From: Enteroscipio rubneri
GTDB lineage: Bacteria; Actinomycetota; Coriobacteriia; Coriobacteriales; Eggerthellaceae
Length of the DNA stretch: 64,000 nucleotides
Direction of reading: 5' to 3'
Assembly (NCBI RefSeq): GCF_002899715.1
Contig: NZ_PPEK01000001.1
Span: forward strand, 186,001 to 250,000
Below, piece after piece: positions 1 to 9,500 of the stretch. Within the stretch, counting starts at the first letter, position 1. Every line of letters starts with the position of its first letter. The translations under genes and the position numbers were made by a program. Under the pieces are notes generated by a model. It ran no database searches, was not told where the DNA came from, and worked only from the letters and a program-made list of their open reading frames with translations.

Positions 1-647
1 GCGCGCGTGGTGGTGGTCACGATGCCGGGCAGCTCCTGCCACTGCGTTACCAGCACCACGCCGTTTCCCGCGGCGGCAAGCGCGGCCAGCGCCGCCAGCG
101 CCACGGCCACGCTCTTGCTCGGCTCTTGACGTGCCAAGAGCAGCCCGAACAGTCCCACGAACGGCCCGCTCGACAGTGCGTTCAGCCACAGCGTCAACGG
201 GGCGGTGGGCAAGTTCCACGTGGGAACCGATGGCACAGAATACGCCGCTGCAATGTATCCCACGAACGCCAAGCCCGCCGCCACCGTAGCCGACAGCCAT
301 GCGATGCGGAAAGAGCGTCGAAGGTCGTCGCGAAACGACAGGATCCAGTAGATGCCGCCCAACGCCAAGAATACGACAGCGGCAACCACCTCGTTCGACA
401 GGGGAGAGCGGCCGATGCCCGTGATCACGTACAGCGCGTTCGCGGGCGTTCCCAGATGCGTCGCCGATGCGATAAGGCCCGTGATGGCCAGCACGAGCGG
501 AACCACCAGGTAACGCCCGATTGCGTTCGCACGCGCGTCATCCCGGGACCGCATGATGGAAGCGGCCATGATCAAGTATCCGACGACGCCCGCCGGCGCG
601 ATGGTCGTGAACAGCACGAGCGTGATCTCGGTGAGCGCCGTCTCCAT
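1..647 (-). CDS. DmsC-like membrane anchor subunit, partial (cut by window edge)
   Basis: The minus strand is open from an ATG at 645-647 to the window edge, about 215 codons with no stop. The translation is strongly hydrophobic, with several predicted membrane segments. It carries a short stretch resembling the next gene: SPLSNEV here, SPLSNEI there. A purine-rich ribosome site (AAAGGAAG) precedes the ATG. By family knowledge, DmsC/NrfD proteins anchor the catalytic dimer in the membrane and oxidise menaquinol. It lies directly downstream of another complete dmsC, so the operon appears to encode two anchors. The C-terminus is missing because of the window boundary, not because of visible damage. 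The substrate of the complex cannot be read from this subunit. Confidence 0.75.
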   Translation of the reverse strand, partial: METALTEITLVLFTTIAPAGVVGYLIMAASIMRSRDDARANAIGRYLVVPLVLAITGLIASATHLGTPANALYVITGIGRSPLSNEVVAAVVFLALGGIYWILSFRDDLRRSFRIAWLSATVAAGLAFVGYIAAAYSVPSVPTWNLPTAPLTLWLNALSSGPFVGLFGLLLARQEPSKSVAVALAALAALAAAGNGVVLVTQWQELPGIVTTTTR

Positions 648-769
648 GATGGCAGCTTCCTTTCCGTACGCGATTCGCCGCTCCCAGTATAAAGAAAACG
701 GGCGGGCAGGGGGAACCTGCTCGCCCGTTCGGTCGCGGTCCCATGCCTATTGCTGAGCCGCGCGAAGGT

Positions 770-1618
770 CTACAGCGCGATGCCCATGTATAAGCCGTAG
801 AACCCGATGCGCGCCACGAAGATGCCTGCGGCGACGACGACGCACGCCACCACCAGGAGCGCAGGCGCGAACGCCTTTTTCGCTGCGACGAACGTCAGCG
901 CGGCGGCGACGAGGCCGCACACCGCGAACGCGCCCAGCAGCATCCAAATGGCCGGCACGAGCTCGGCCGCCGACGACCAGATGTTGCGGATGGCATCGAG
1001 CCCTGCGATCTGCACGCCGAAGCCCACCGTGCCCACCGCCACGCCGGCCAGCGTCAGCGCGAGCGCCACGGTGCTCGCGCCTTTCGGCAGGCCCACCTGG
1101 GCGAAGCCCACGGTGCAGAAGCCCAGCACGGTGCCGCCCGCCAGCATATAGCCCACCATCTGCACGATGGACAGCGGCGTGTTCCACGTGGGGATAGTGT
1201 ACATCATGTACGCCAGTCCGCAGAAGGCGGCGAACACCACGGCCAGCGCCGCAAGCACCACGAGCAACGTCTTGCGCAGCGCGAACGGCAGCTTGCCGGC
1301 CAGCGCCAGCACCCAGTACACCACGGCCAGCACGGCAAACGCCACGCCGACGAGGATCTCGTTCGACAGCGGGGAGGCGCCCACGCCCGAGAACACGCCG
1401 AAGGCGTTGAGGGGGCTCGCGAGGTGCATGAACGCGCCGAGGAAGCCCACGGCCAACACCGCGAGCGGGAGGGCCGTCCAGCGATCGAGGCGCTTCGCGG
1501 CGGCCTCGTCGGGCTGACCGGCGATGAACGCGTACGTCAGCGCGATGAACGCTCCGGCACCCATCGGGCCTAAGGTGGTGAACACCGCCAGCGCGGTGTG
1601 CTCGAATCCGGATCCCAT
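770..1618 (-). CDS. dmsC: DMSO reductase family anchor subunit DmsC
   Basis: This 282-residue protein is almost wholly hydrophobic, with about eight predicted transmembrane helices, the size and texture of DmsC. DmsC subunits hold the exported DmsAB dimer on the outer face of the cytoplasmic membrane and pass electrons from menaquinol to the iron-sulfur subunit. It begins 1 bp after the dmsB stop on the same strand, so dmsA-dmsB-dmsC are read as one transcript. A second anchor-like gene follows at 1-647. The quinol site cannot be placed with certainty from sequence alone. Confidence 0.88.
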   Translation of the reverse strand: MGSGFEHTALAVFTTLGPMGAGAFIALTYAFIAGQPDEAAAKRLDRWTALPLAVLAVGFLGAFMHLASPLNAFGVFSGVGASPLSNEILVGVAFAVLAVVYWVLALAGKLPFALRKTLLVVLAALAVVFAAFCGLAYMMYTIPTWNTPLSIVQMVGYMLAGGTVLGFCTVGFAQVGLPKGASTVALALTLAGVAVGTVGFGVQIAGLDAIRNIWSSAAELVPAIWMLLGAFAVCGLVAAALTFVAAKKAFAPALLVVACVVVAAGIFVARIGFYGLYMGIAL

Positions 1619-1619
1619 G

Positions 1620-2237
1620 TTACTTCACCTCCGCGGCGTTGGCGACGACGCACGACGTGGAGCCGCACGGCTGCGACGAGGCGCAGGCTTTGATGAGGAA
1701 GTTCGGCGTGGTCACGCTGGGGTCGGGCAGCGGCGCCACGGCGGCCGGCACGCCGCCGCTCGGCAGGCTGTCCATCGGGCCGAACGACAGGGCGCGCATC
1801 GAGCACGCCTCCACGCACGCCGGGGCCTTGCCCTCGGCCACGCGCTCGGCGCAGCCGTCGCACTTCACGCTGTGGCCCTTGTCGCGGTCGACGTGCGGGT
1901 TGCCGTAGGGGCAAGCCAGCTCGCAGTAGCCGCAGCCGATGCACCGGTGCGAATCGACCGACACGATGCCGTCGTCGTCCTTGTGCATGGCGCCGGTGGG
2001 GCACACGTGCGTGCAGGCCGGGTTCGTGCAATGGCTGCATGCGAACGAGGTGTAGTAGGTGTAGGAATCCGTGGTCCAGGTGCCGTCGGCCGCCTGGCTC
2101 CACGAGCCGCCTTCCAGCTCGTACACGTGCCGGTACGACAGCTCGAGCGGCAGATCGTGATAATCGCGGCACGCGGCCTCGCATGTCTTGCAGCCCGTGC
2201 AGCGCGTCGCGTCGAAGTAGAATCCGTACTGCGCCAT
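1620..2237 (-). CDS. dmsB: DMSO reductase family iron-sulfur subunit DmsB
   Basis: This is a 205-residue ferredoxin-type protein with four [4Fe-4S] cysteine clusters. The visible groups are CTGCKTCEAAC near residue 15, CSHCTNPACTHVCP near 70, CIGCGYCELACPYG near 100, and CDGC followed by CVEAC near 125-145. This is the standard four-cluster layout of DmsB/NrfC/PsrB electron-transfer subunits. It carries electrons from the membrane anchor to the molybdopterin subunit. It has no signal peptide of its own, as expected if it is exported bound to DmsA. It starts 3 bp after the dmsA stop and ends 1 bp before dmsC. Confidence 0.93.
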   Translation of the reverse strand: MAQYGFYFDATRCTGCKTCEAACRDYHDLPLELSYRHVYELEGGSWSQAADGTWTTDSYTYYTSFACSHCTNPACTHVCPTGAMHKDDDGIVSVDSHRCIGCGYCELACPYGNPHVDRDKGHSVKCDGCAERVAEGKAPACVEACSMRALSFGPMDSLPSGGVPAAVAPLPDPSVTTPNFLIKACASSQPCGSTSCVVANAAEVK

Positions 2238-2240
2238 GGT

Positions 2241-4661
2241 TTACCCCTCCACCTTCTCGATCGTGCCGATCACGCTGTGCTGCCCGGTGCCCTTGGACAC
2301 GGGGCAGCAATGGCGACTCGTCAACGTGTTGCTGCATCCGCCATGGTCCACGCGGTCGCCCTGCATGTCGGCATCGTGCCATGCGCCCTGCGGGTACATG
2401 ATGACGCCGGGGATCACGCGGTTTGTCACCTTCGCCGTGGTGCGAATCTCGCCCTGCGCGCTTACGAGGCGCACGGGATCGAGGTCGGCGATGCCCTGGC
2501 GTTCGGCGTCGATCGGATTGATCCACGCCTGGAACGGCGAGAGCCTGTGCAGCACCTCGTTGGCGGCGTACGTCGAGTGCGTCGTGCCCTTGTGGTGGAA
2601 GTCCACGATCTGGAACGGGAACTCGTCGGTGACGGCATCGGGCCCGTCGAAGCCCGGGTAGTACACGGGGATGGGGGAGATCACGTCGCCGTCCTGCAGC
2701 TTCCATGTCTCGGTGAGCTCGGCGAGCTCAGGGGAATAGATCTGGATCTTGCCGGTGGCGGTCTCAAGCGGGTTCGCCACGGGATCCAAGATGAAGTCGT
2801 CGACTTCGGTCGAGGGCTCGATGTCGTAGGTGAACGCGCCCATCTTCACGCCCTCGTCGTACGTGGGCAGCTCGGGCTTGTCCTCGCGCAGTTCGTCGTA
2901 GAGCTTGCGGCACCAGTCCTCGCGCGTCATGCCGCCCTCGGAGTACTCGTCGTACACGCCCAGGCGGCGCGCCAGCTCGCCGCACACCTCGTACACTTCG
3001 CGGCGTTCGAACTTCGGCTCGTAGAGGGGCTGGCCGAAGCGGATGCCCTCCACGTCGTTGCTCTCGCCGGCGGCCGTCAGGCTGTACGTTTCCTGCGGGG
3101 CGAGGTCGGGCAGCACAATGTCGGCCCAGTTGCACGAGGCGGTCCACGCAACGTCGTACTGCAGGATGAACTCGCACAGGCTCTCGTCGCGCAGGATGTC
3201 GGTGGTGAAGCCGATGTCGGCGTTCTGGTTGGCCATCATGTTGTTGCCGTAGTTCACGAGGAACTTGATGCCCACCTTGAGGCCGTCGGCATTGAGGATG
3301 CCGGCGTTCGTGGCGGTGAGCTTCGCGCCGTCGCGGATGGCTTCGGGCCACAGGAAGTTCGGGAACTTCGTCTTGATGGGGTTGTCTCCCGTGGGAAGCG
3401 AGCTCAGGCCGATGTCGTCGTTGCCGATGGTGCCGCCCGACGTGGTTCCGGGCTTGCCTACCTGGCCCACCAGCTGCGGCAGCACCATGATGGCGCGTGC
3501 GGCGTTGTCGCCGTTGGTGTGGCGTTGCGGCCCGAGGCCCTGGCAGATGTAGCACGGGTCGGACTCGGCGATCTCGTGCGCCAGCTTCACGATGCGCTCG
3601 GCCGGAATCTTCGTGATGGAAGCGGCCCATGCGGGCGTCTTCTCCACCTGATCGTAGCCGGTGCCCATGATGTAGTCGCGGTACGACAGATGCTTGCCGC
3701 GCGCGTCCTCGGGCATGCTCTCCTCGTCGAAGCCCACGCAGTACGTGTGCAGGAAGTCGAGGTCCACGAGGTCCTGCGAGATCAGTTCGTGCGCGATGCC
3801 CGCCACGAGCGCCGCGTCGGTGCCCGGCACGATGGGGATCCATTCGGCGCCCTGGTTCGTGCACGTCTCGTTGCGGCGCGGGTCGATGACGATGACGCGG
3901 GCGTTCTTCGTCTCGCGTACCACGTTCAAGTCGTAGCCCGGTCCGTCGCCGGCCATGCGCATGTCGTTGGGTGCGAAGCCGAACAGCACCACCAGCTCGC
4001 CTTCCTGGATGGTCTTGAGCGAGCGGTTGCCCCACGACGTGCCGTAGGTGTACGGCACGGCGCCGAAGCTGATGGCGGCGCTCGAGTAGCTGCCGTAGCG
4101 GGTGACCTCGCCGCCAAGCAGGTTGAACAGGCGGAAGAACGGATTGTTCATCATGATGTTCTGCTCCACGCCCGAACATTCCTGGATGAACACGCTTTCG
4201 TTGCCGTACTTCTCGGTGATGCGTTTGAACTCGCTGGCGATGGTGTCGAGCGCCTCGTCCCAGCTGATGCGCTCGTACTGGCCATCGCCACGCTTCGTTC
4301 CCTCGACGCGCTTCATGGGATAGTTCAGACGGTCGGCGCTGCCCAGCCACGGGCGGATGGAGCGTCCGCGCAGGCAGGCGCGCGCCTCCACGGCACCGAA
4401 CGACGCGTCGCCGGTGTTGTCCGATTCCACGTACTTCAACTCGCCGTCCTGCACGTGGCACTGCAGCACGCAGGCCCCTCCGCAGTTGACGTGGCAGTGC
4501 GTCCATACGATGCTTTCGCCATCGCCGCTCTCGTCGCCGAACGCTCGCGACGTCGGCGCGTACAGCGCGCTTGCCGCGGTGCCGCAGGCGGCCAGCGCTC
4601 CCAGCGCTCCGGTCGATGCGACGAACGTGCGGCGGGTCAGCGTGGTGCGATCTGTAGGCAT
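2241..4661 (-). CDS. dmsA: Tat-exported molybdopterin oxidoreductase, DmsA type
   Basis: This 806-residue catalytic subunit begins with a twin-arginine signal (TRRTFVAS at residues 9-16) and an Ala-rich hydrophobic stretch, so it should act outside the membrane. A [4Fe-4S] motif is visible at C56, C60, C64 and C96. The segment YGSYSSAAISFG near residues 189-200 matches the DmsA region that supplies the molybdenum-ligating serine, which argues for a DMSO/TMAO-type enzyme over a nitrate reductase. Molybdopterin-guanine-dinucleotide binding regions and the C-terminal dinucleotide-binding domain follow. It is the first gene of dmsABC and is divergent from a membrane LuxR regulator. The true substrate is unknown: Coriobacteriia carry many paralogues acting on different electron acceptors. 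Confidence 0.9.
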   Translation of the reverse strand: MPTDRTTLTRRTFVASTGALGALAACGTAASALYAPTSRAFGDESGDGESIVWTHCHVNCGGACVLQCHVQDGELKYVESDNTGDASFGAVEARACLRGRSIRPWLGSADRLNYPMKRVEGTKRGDGQYERISWDEALDTIASEFKRITEKYGNESVFIQECSGVEQNIMMNNPFFRLFNLLGGEVTRYGSYSSAAISFGAVPYTYGTSWGNRSLKTIQEGELVVLFGFAPNDMRMAGDGPGYDLNVVRETKNARVIVIDPRRNETCTNQGAEWIPIVPGTDAALVAGIAHELISQDLVDLDFLHTYCVGFDEESMPEDARGKHLSYRDYIMGTGYDQVEKTPAWAASITKIPAERIVKLAHEIAESDPCYICQGLGPQRHTNGDNAARAIMVLPQLVGQVGKPGTTSGGTIGNDDIGLSSLPTGDNPIKTKFPNFLWPEAIRDGAKLTATNAGILNADGLKVGIKFLVNYGNNMMANQNADIGFTTDILRDESLCEFILQYDVAWTASCNWADIVLPDLAPQETYSLTAAGESNDVEGIRFGQPLYEPKFERREVYEVCGELARRLGVYDEYSEGGMTREDWCRKLYDELREDKPELPTYDEGVKMGAFTYDIEPSTEVDDFILDPVANPLETATGKIQIYSPELAELTETWKLQDGDVISPIPVYYPGFDGPDAVTDEFPFQIVDFHHKGTTHSTYAANEVLHRLSPFQAWINPIDAERQGIADLDPVRLVSAQGEIRTTAKVTNRVIPGVIMYPQGAWHDADMQGDRVDHGGCSNTLTSRHCCPVSKGTGQHSVIGTIEKVEG

Positions 4662-4729
4662 GCAACCCCTCCATTCTCGTTTCGTGCAAGGCCGCTCGTG
4701 CGGTGGCGCGGCCTCTTGTCTGCGGTAGG

Positions 4730-4762
4730 ACTATAGGCGCTCGTCGCGTGACCTGTTGTCAC
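4730..4762 (-). promoter_or_regulatory. Candidate dmsA promoter and operator
   Basis: On the minus strand a TATAGT -10 hexamer lies at 4730-4735. Just upstream is a perfect inverted repeat, GTGAC-CTGTT-GTCAC, at 4748-4762, where it would overlap the -35 region. The repeat sits between the divergent dmsA and LuxR genes, so the LuxR protein is the natural candidate ligand. The assignment rests on symmetry and position only. Confidence 0.4.
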
Positions 4763-4842
4763 CAGAATGTTGTGATATTTCTATTTTCCCAGTTCAAAAG
4801 CTTTGCCTTGTCCCCCGGTCCGCAGGCTGCCTTCAACGCGTC

Positions 4843-4851
4843 TGGTAAAAT
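4843..4851 (+). promoter_or_regulatory. Extended -10 promoter of the LuxR regulator
   Basis: TGgTAAAAT forms an extended -10 element 34 bp before the start codon at 4886, with no good -35. The same TG-N-hexamer form occurs before several other genes in the window (lysC, pucR, tetR, metG, veg, tlyA). Confidence 0.4.
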
Positions 4852-4885
4852 GACGCTACGGTGATACAGAGGGGGACTCTCGCAG

Positions 4886-6418
4886 ATGCGTGCTCCATCA
4901 GCATTGAAACCGGATGTGCCAAGCTTCGGGTACGCGACGTTTCTGTCCATCAATGCAACGTCCATCTGGGGCGGCATCTACCCCTACCTGCCCGCGTTCT
5001 GCCAGACGTCGCTCACCACCATCGTATTCTACACGGTGCAGATCGCCGCGTTCTGGCTGGCGTTCTGCGCGGCCATGGCCCTCACGTGGGCGCGGCCCGG
5101 ACTTGCGCGCGGCGCGCACGTTCTGGCGTTCTCGGCGCCCCTTGCGTTCGGACCTCTCATGCTGGTGGGCGCCATGTACCTGGAATCGCTCGCGCTCGTG
5201 CTGGTGGTGGGCGCGGCGGTGCTCGTCGGCGTGGGGTCGGCTGGCTACCTCATGAGCTGGCAGCGCGTGTTCGCCTCGCTCGACAGCGTGCGGGGCAACC
5301 TTGCGCTCATCAAGGGCACCGGGTTCTCGGCGCTGCTGTACTTCTTCCTGTGCTTCATCCCCACGGCGCTCACCGCCTACCTCATCCCGCTTGTGCTCGT
5401 GCCGCTGGCCGGGCTGTGCCTGTGGATCGCCGCGCGCGAGACGGATGCGCAGCAGCCCATGTTCGACGACGTCCCGCGCGAGCACGCGGTGGTGTACCGA
5501 AACGCGCTGCGCGAGAGCTTCCTGCCTGCGCTGTCGGTGGGCGCGCTCGGGTTCTGCTCGGGCGCCATTCGGTTCATCGCGGTTACGCACCAGGAACTGC
5601 TCAGCACCATCAACATCTTCTCGATGTTCGCGCTGCTGGCCGTGGTATCCGTGTTCTACGCGACGTGGCGGCGGCACACTATCCACGTGGACCTCATGAG
5701 CGTGTTCCGTGTGCTGTTTCCCATCGCGGCGACCTGCCTCATCGTGCTGCCGTTCGCGGGATCCGCGTTCACCACGGTGGGAAGCGGCGTGACGTACGCG
5801 TGCTTCATGCTGGCCTGCGTACTCATGATGATGCACTGCGGTCAGATCTCGCGCGACAGCGGCATCAACCCGGTGCTCGTATTCGCATTCTACGGCACCA
5901 TCACCTACTTCATGCAGATGTGCGGCTACCTGGTGGGCTACGCGTCGGGCAGCGCGGCAGTGCTCGGCGTGGAGCAGCTGTCGTTTGTGGCGCTCGTGGC
6001 GCTGTACGTGATGCTGCTCATCGCGCTGGTGGGGCGCAAGGTGGGCAAGCTCCACACGAACCGCCTCGAGTTCCTCATGCTCACGCCGAAGGCGCCGCAG
6101 AAGGAGACGTCGGCCGAGATCGCCGTGACGCAGGCGGTGCGCGCCCGCGATGCCGGAGAGTCGTCCTCCGATGCGTCCGCCGCGCCGCAGCCGGTCGACC
6201 GCGTGTCGAAGCGTTGCAGGCGCCTGAGCGAGCTGTACGGCCTGTCCAGCCGCGAGGCCGAAGTCATGGAGCTGATCGTGCGCGGCTATTCGGGCCCGGC
6301 CATCGCCGAGATGCTGTTCATATCCGAGAACACCATGCGCACGCACTCGAAGCGCATCTACGGGAAGCTCGACATCCACAAGAAGCAGGAGCTGCTCGTC
6401 CTCGTCGATCAGATGTAG
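4886..6418 (+). CDS. LuxR-family regulator with a twelve-helix membrane domain
   Basis: This is a 510-residue protein. Residues 1 to about 395 are hydrophobic with roughly twelve predicted membrane segments. A hydrophilic linker follows, then a C-terminal LuxR helix-turn-helix from about residue 450 (LSSREAEVMELIVRGYSG and SENTMRTHSKRIYGKL are the recognisable parts). This architecture is frequent in Eggerthella, where such genes sit next to Tat reductase genes; here it is divergent from dmsABC. The inferred role is membrane sensing of a substrate or redox state with direct control of dmsABC. The start at 4886 has a GAGGGGGA ribosome site. No ligand can be assigned. Confidence 0.85.
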   Translation: MRAPSALKPDVPSFGYATFLSINATSIWGGIYPYLPAFCQTSLTTIVFYTVQIAAFWLAFCAAMALTWARPGLARGAHVLAFSAPLAFGPLMLVGAMYLESLALVLVVGAAVLVGVGSAGYLMSWQRVFASLDSVRGNLALIKGTGFSALLYFFLCFIPTALTAYLIPLVLVPLAGLCLWIAARETDAQQPMFDDVPREHAVVYRNALRESFLPALSVGALGFCSGAIRFIAVTHQELLSTINIFSMFALLAVVSVFYATWRRHTIHVDLMSVFRVLFPIAATCLIVLPFAGSAFTTVGSGVTYACFMLACVLMMMHCGQISRDSGINPVLVFAFYGTITYFMQMCGYLVGYASGSAAVLGVEQLSFVALVALYVMLLIALVGRKVGKLHTNRLEFLMLTPKAPQKETSAEIAVTQAVRARDAGESSSDASAAPQPVDRVSKRCRRLSELYGLSSREAEVMELIVRGYSGPAIAEMLFISENTMRTHSKRIYGKLDIHKKQELLVLVDQM

Positions 6419-6431
6419 CGCTGCACGCCGA

Positions 6432-6448
6432 GCCGTTTGGCAAACGGC
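6432..6448 (+). terminator. Hairpin after the LuxR gene
   Basis: GCCGTTT-GGC-AAACGGC forms a perfect 7-bp stem 14 bp after the stop codon. No T-run follows, so it may be a weak terminator or only an mRNA end structure. Confidence 0.35.
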
Positions 6449-6557
6449 GGCAGCGCGACGCAAGAGCCGTTGGGCCTTTGGCGGTGACACTGTACGGCGA
6501 TTGTGGGACAATAGCGCACAGACTATTCGAATTCACGCATGCGAGGTACGAGCGTTC

Positions 6558-9500
6558 ATGTCAGCCCAGTTCAACATCAAAGCGGCCGATCCGGCTTCCG
6601 TCGCGCGGCTTCAGACCGAACTCAGCCTTCCCCGGTTCGTGGCGGCGACGCTTGTCGCGCGCGGATTCGCCGATCCCGCAGCAGCGCGGCGTTTCCTTGC
6701 CCCCTCGCTCGACCGCGATTGGCTCGACCCCTATTCGATTCCGGGTTTGGGAGCGGTTGCCGATGCGCTCGAGGCAGCTATGAGGCGCGACGAGCATATC
6801 ATCGTATTCGGCGACTTCGATCTGGACGGCATTTCGGCCACCACCGTGCTTACGCGCGGCCTGCGTGCGTTCGGCGCGAAGGCGACGCCGTTCATCCCGC
6901 GGCGCTTCGAGGAAGGCTACGGAATTACGGAGGCTTCCATCGCGCGCCTGCGCACGCTCGATCCCGGTTTCGTCGTGACGGTGGACTGCGGCATCGCCTG
7001 CAAGGCTGAAGCCGCGGCGCTTGTGGAGGCCGGCATCGGCGTGGCTATCACCGACCATCACGAGCCGGCCGATCTCGTGCCTGAGGACGTGCCCGTGGCT
7101 GATCCGAAGTGCGGCAGCGGCTGCGAGAGCGCCATCCTGGCCGGCGTGGGCGTTGCCCTCAAGCTTGTGCAGGCGCTCGGGGGCCGGTTCGGACAACCGC
7201 ATGCATGGCGCGATTACACCGACTTCGCCACCCTTGGCACGGTGGCCGACCTGATGCCTATGCGCGGTGAGAATCGCGCGCTCGTTGCGGACGGCATCAT
7301 GCGCATGAACCGCGCGCCCCGCCCGTGCATTGCGGCGCTGCTCGGCACGGCGGGCGCGGCCGATAAACCGCTCAGCGCCACGAACCTCAGCTTCTCCGTC
7401 ATCCCGCGGTTGAACGCTGCCGGACGCATGGGAGACGCGCAACTCGCGCTCGATTTGCTGCTCACCGACAATTTCGAAGAGGCAAATCAGCTAGCTGCCC
7501 GTCTTGAAGAGGTGAACGATAGACGCCGTGCCATCGAGGCCGAGCTTTCGGAGATCGCCAAGGCGCAAGCCGCTGAGGTGTATCATGGTCAGCGGGCGCT
7601 CGTCGTGTCGGGCGAGAGCTGGCACGAAGGAGTGAAGGGCATCGTGGCGAGCCGTCTGGTGAACACGTACGGCGTGCCGGCCCTCCTGTTCACCATTGAC
7701 GGCGACGAGGCGCGCGGGAGCGGTCGCAGCGTCGGCCAGGTGAATCTGTTCAAGGCTGTGGAAGAGGCGTCGGATCTGCTCACGCGCTTCGGCGGCCACG
7801 AGGCGGCCGTGGGCGTCACCTTGCCGGCCGAAAACCTTCCCGAGTTCGAGCGCCGCCTCATCGCTTCTATGGATAAGCTTCCTGAGGACGCGTTCCATCC
7901 GCTCGTCGAGATCGATGCGTGCGTTGATCTCGACGAGCTCACGCTCGATAACGTGGCCATGCTTGATGCGCTTGCGCCGTTCGGGCAGGAGCACCTCGTG
8001 CCGGTGTACCTTGCACGCGACGTGACGCTTGTCAACTGCCGCGCAGTGGGCGCGGAGAAGAACCACTTCTCGTGCGTGCTTGCAGACGGGCGGACGACGG
8101 TGGCGGGCATCATGTTCCACTGCTCGGATATCGAATCGCTCATGCATACCGACAGCGTGGTCAACGCGGCGTTCGAAGTGCAGATCGACGAGTGGCGCGG
8201 ACGCCGTTCGGTCAAGGCTATGCTGCAATCGATCGCGCCGGCGCGCACGTGCGCGGCCCTTGAGGCGTGCCTCAATCCCGAGAATCTCAGCTTTGTCGCC
8301 GATTTGTACGCCACAAGCGACGCCGAGCTATGCGCCACCACGCCGCCGCGCCCCGAGGATGTGGAAGCCTACGAGGCCGAGCGCGAAAAGAACCGCGCGC
8401 TCTGGGAGCAGCGCGCCTCGGAGGATCCCGAGAGCCTCGCGGAGGAGATCGTGCGCGCCATCATCGGCGAAAAACCCCTGCATGAGGCGCAGCGCGCCAT
8501 CCTCGAGCATCTGCGCGAAGGCCGTTCCGTCCTGGGCGTCATGGCAACGGGGCGCGGCAAGTCGCTCACGTTTCACGTGCATGCGGCCATGCGGGCCCTC
8601 GCTCGTAAAGAGGCGAGCCTGTTCGTGTATCCGCTGCGTGCGCTCATTGCCGACCAGGCATTCCATCTGCGCGAAGCGCTTGACGCTTTCGGTATAGGGG
8701 TCGTCGCTCTCACCGGGGAGAGCACGCCCGACGAACGCCGTCAAGCATTCAAGGGATTGGCTGACGGAACCTACGACATCGCGCTTACCACGCCGGAGTT
8801 TTTGGCATGGCATGCCGATGAGTTCACATGCACGGGGCGCGTGGGCTTCGTCGTGGTCGATGAAGCCCATCATGTGGGTATGGCGAAGGCAGGGCAGCGC
8901 GTTGCCTACGCCGCCATCGGCTCCTCGATCGCTCGGCTGGGCGATCCGTCGCCGACGGTGCTTGCTCTCACGGCCACGGCCGATGACGAAGTAGCTGCGG
9001 CCATCAAGCGCGAGCTGCCTATCGATGCTTGCGTGTACGACCCCTCGAACCGCCCGAACCTCCAGGTGGACGACCAGCGCAACCTACGCAACCGCGAAAC
9101 CTATCTGGCAAGCCTCGTCGCATCGGGCGGCAAGACGGTGGTCTACGTGAATTCGCGCGAGCAGTCGGTGGCCGTCGCTCGTGCTCTGCGCAAGCGGGTG
9201 CCGCAGCTTGCACCGCTCGTCGGATTCTATAACGCAGGCCTTTCTCGCGAGGAGCGCAAGCGTATCGAAGAACTGTTCCGCACGGATGCGCTGTCGGTGC
9301 TCGTGGCGACATCGGCCTTTGGCGAAGGGGTGGACATCCCGAACATCCGTCACGTCGTGCTGTATCACCTGCCGTTCAACGAGATCGAGTTCAACCAGAT
9401 GAGCGGCCGCGCCGGACGCGACGGGCAAGACGCCGTCATCCATCTGCTGTTCGGCCGCGCCGATGCCGGCATCAACGAGCGCATCCTGCGCGATATGACC

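Noticed and set aside
1524-4736. A 1070-codon plus-strand frame over the dms operon
   Set aside because: It covers dmsA and dmsB on the opposite strand, where all expected cofactor motifs are found. Its own product is low-complexity.
4759-4977. A 72-codon minus-strand frame over the LuxR start
   Set aside because: It overlaps the divergent promoter region and the LuxR N-terminus and lacks a ribosome site.
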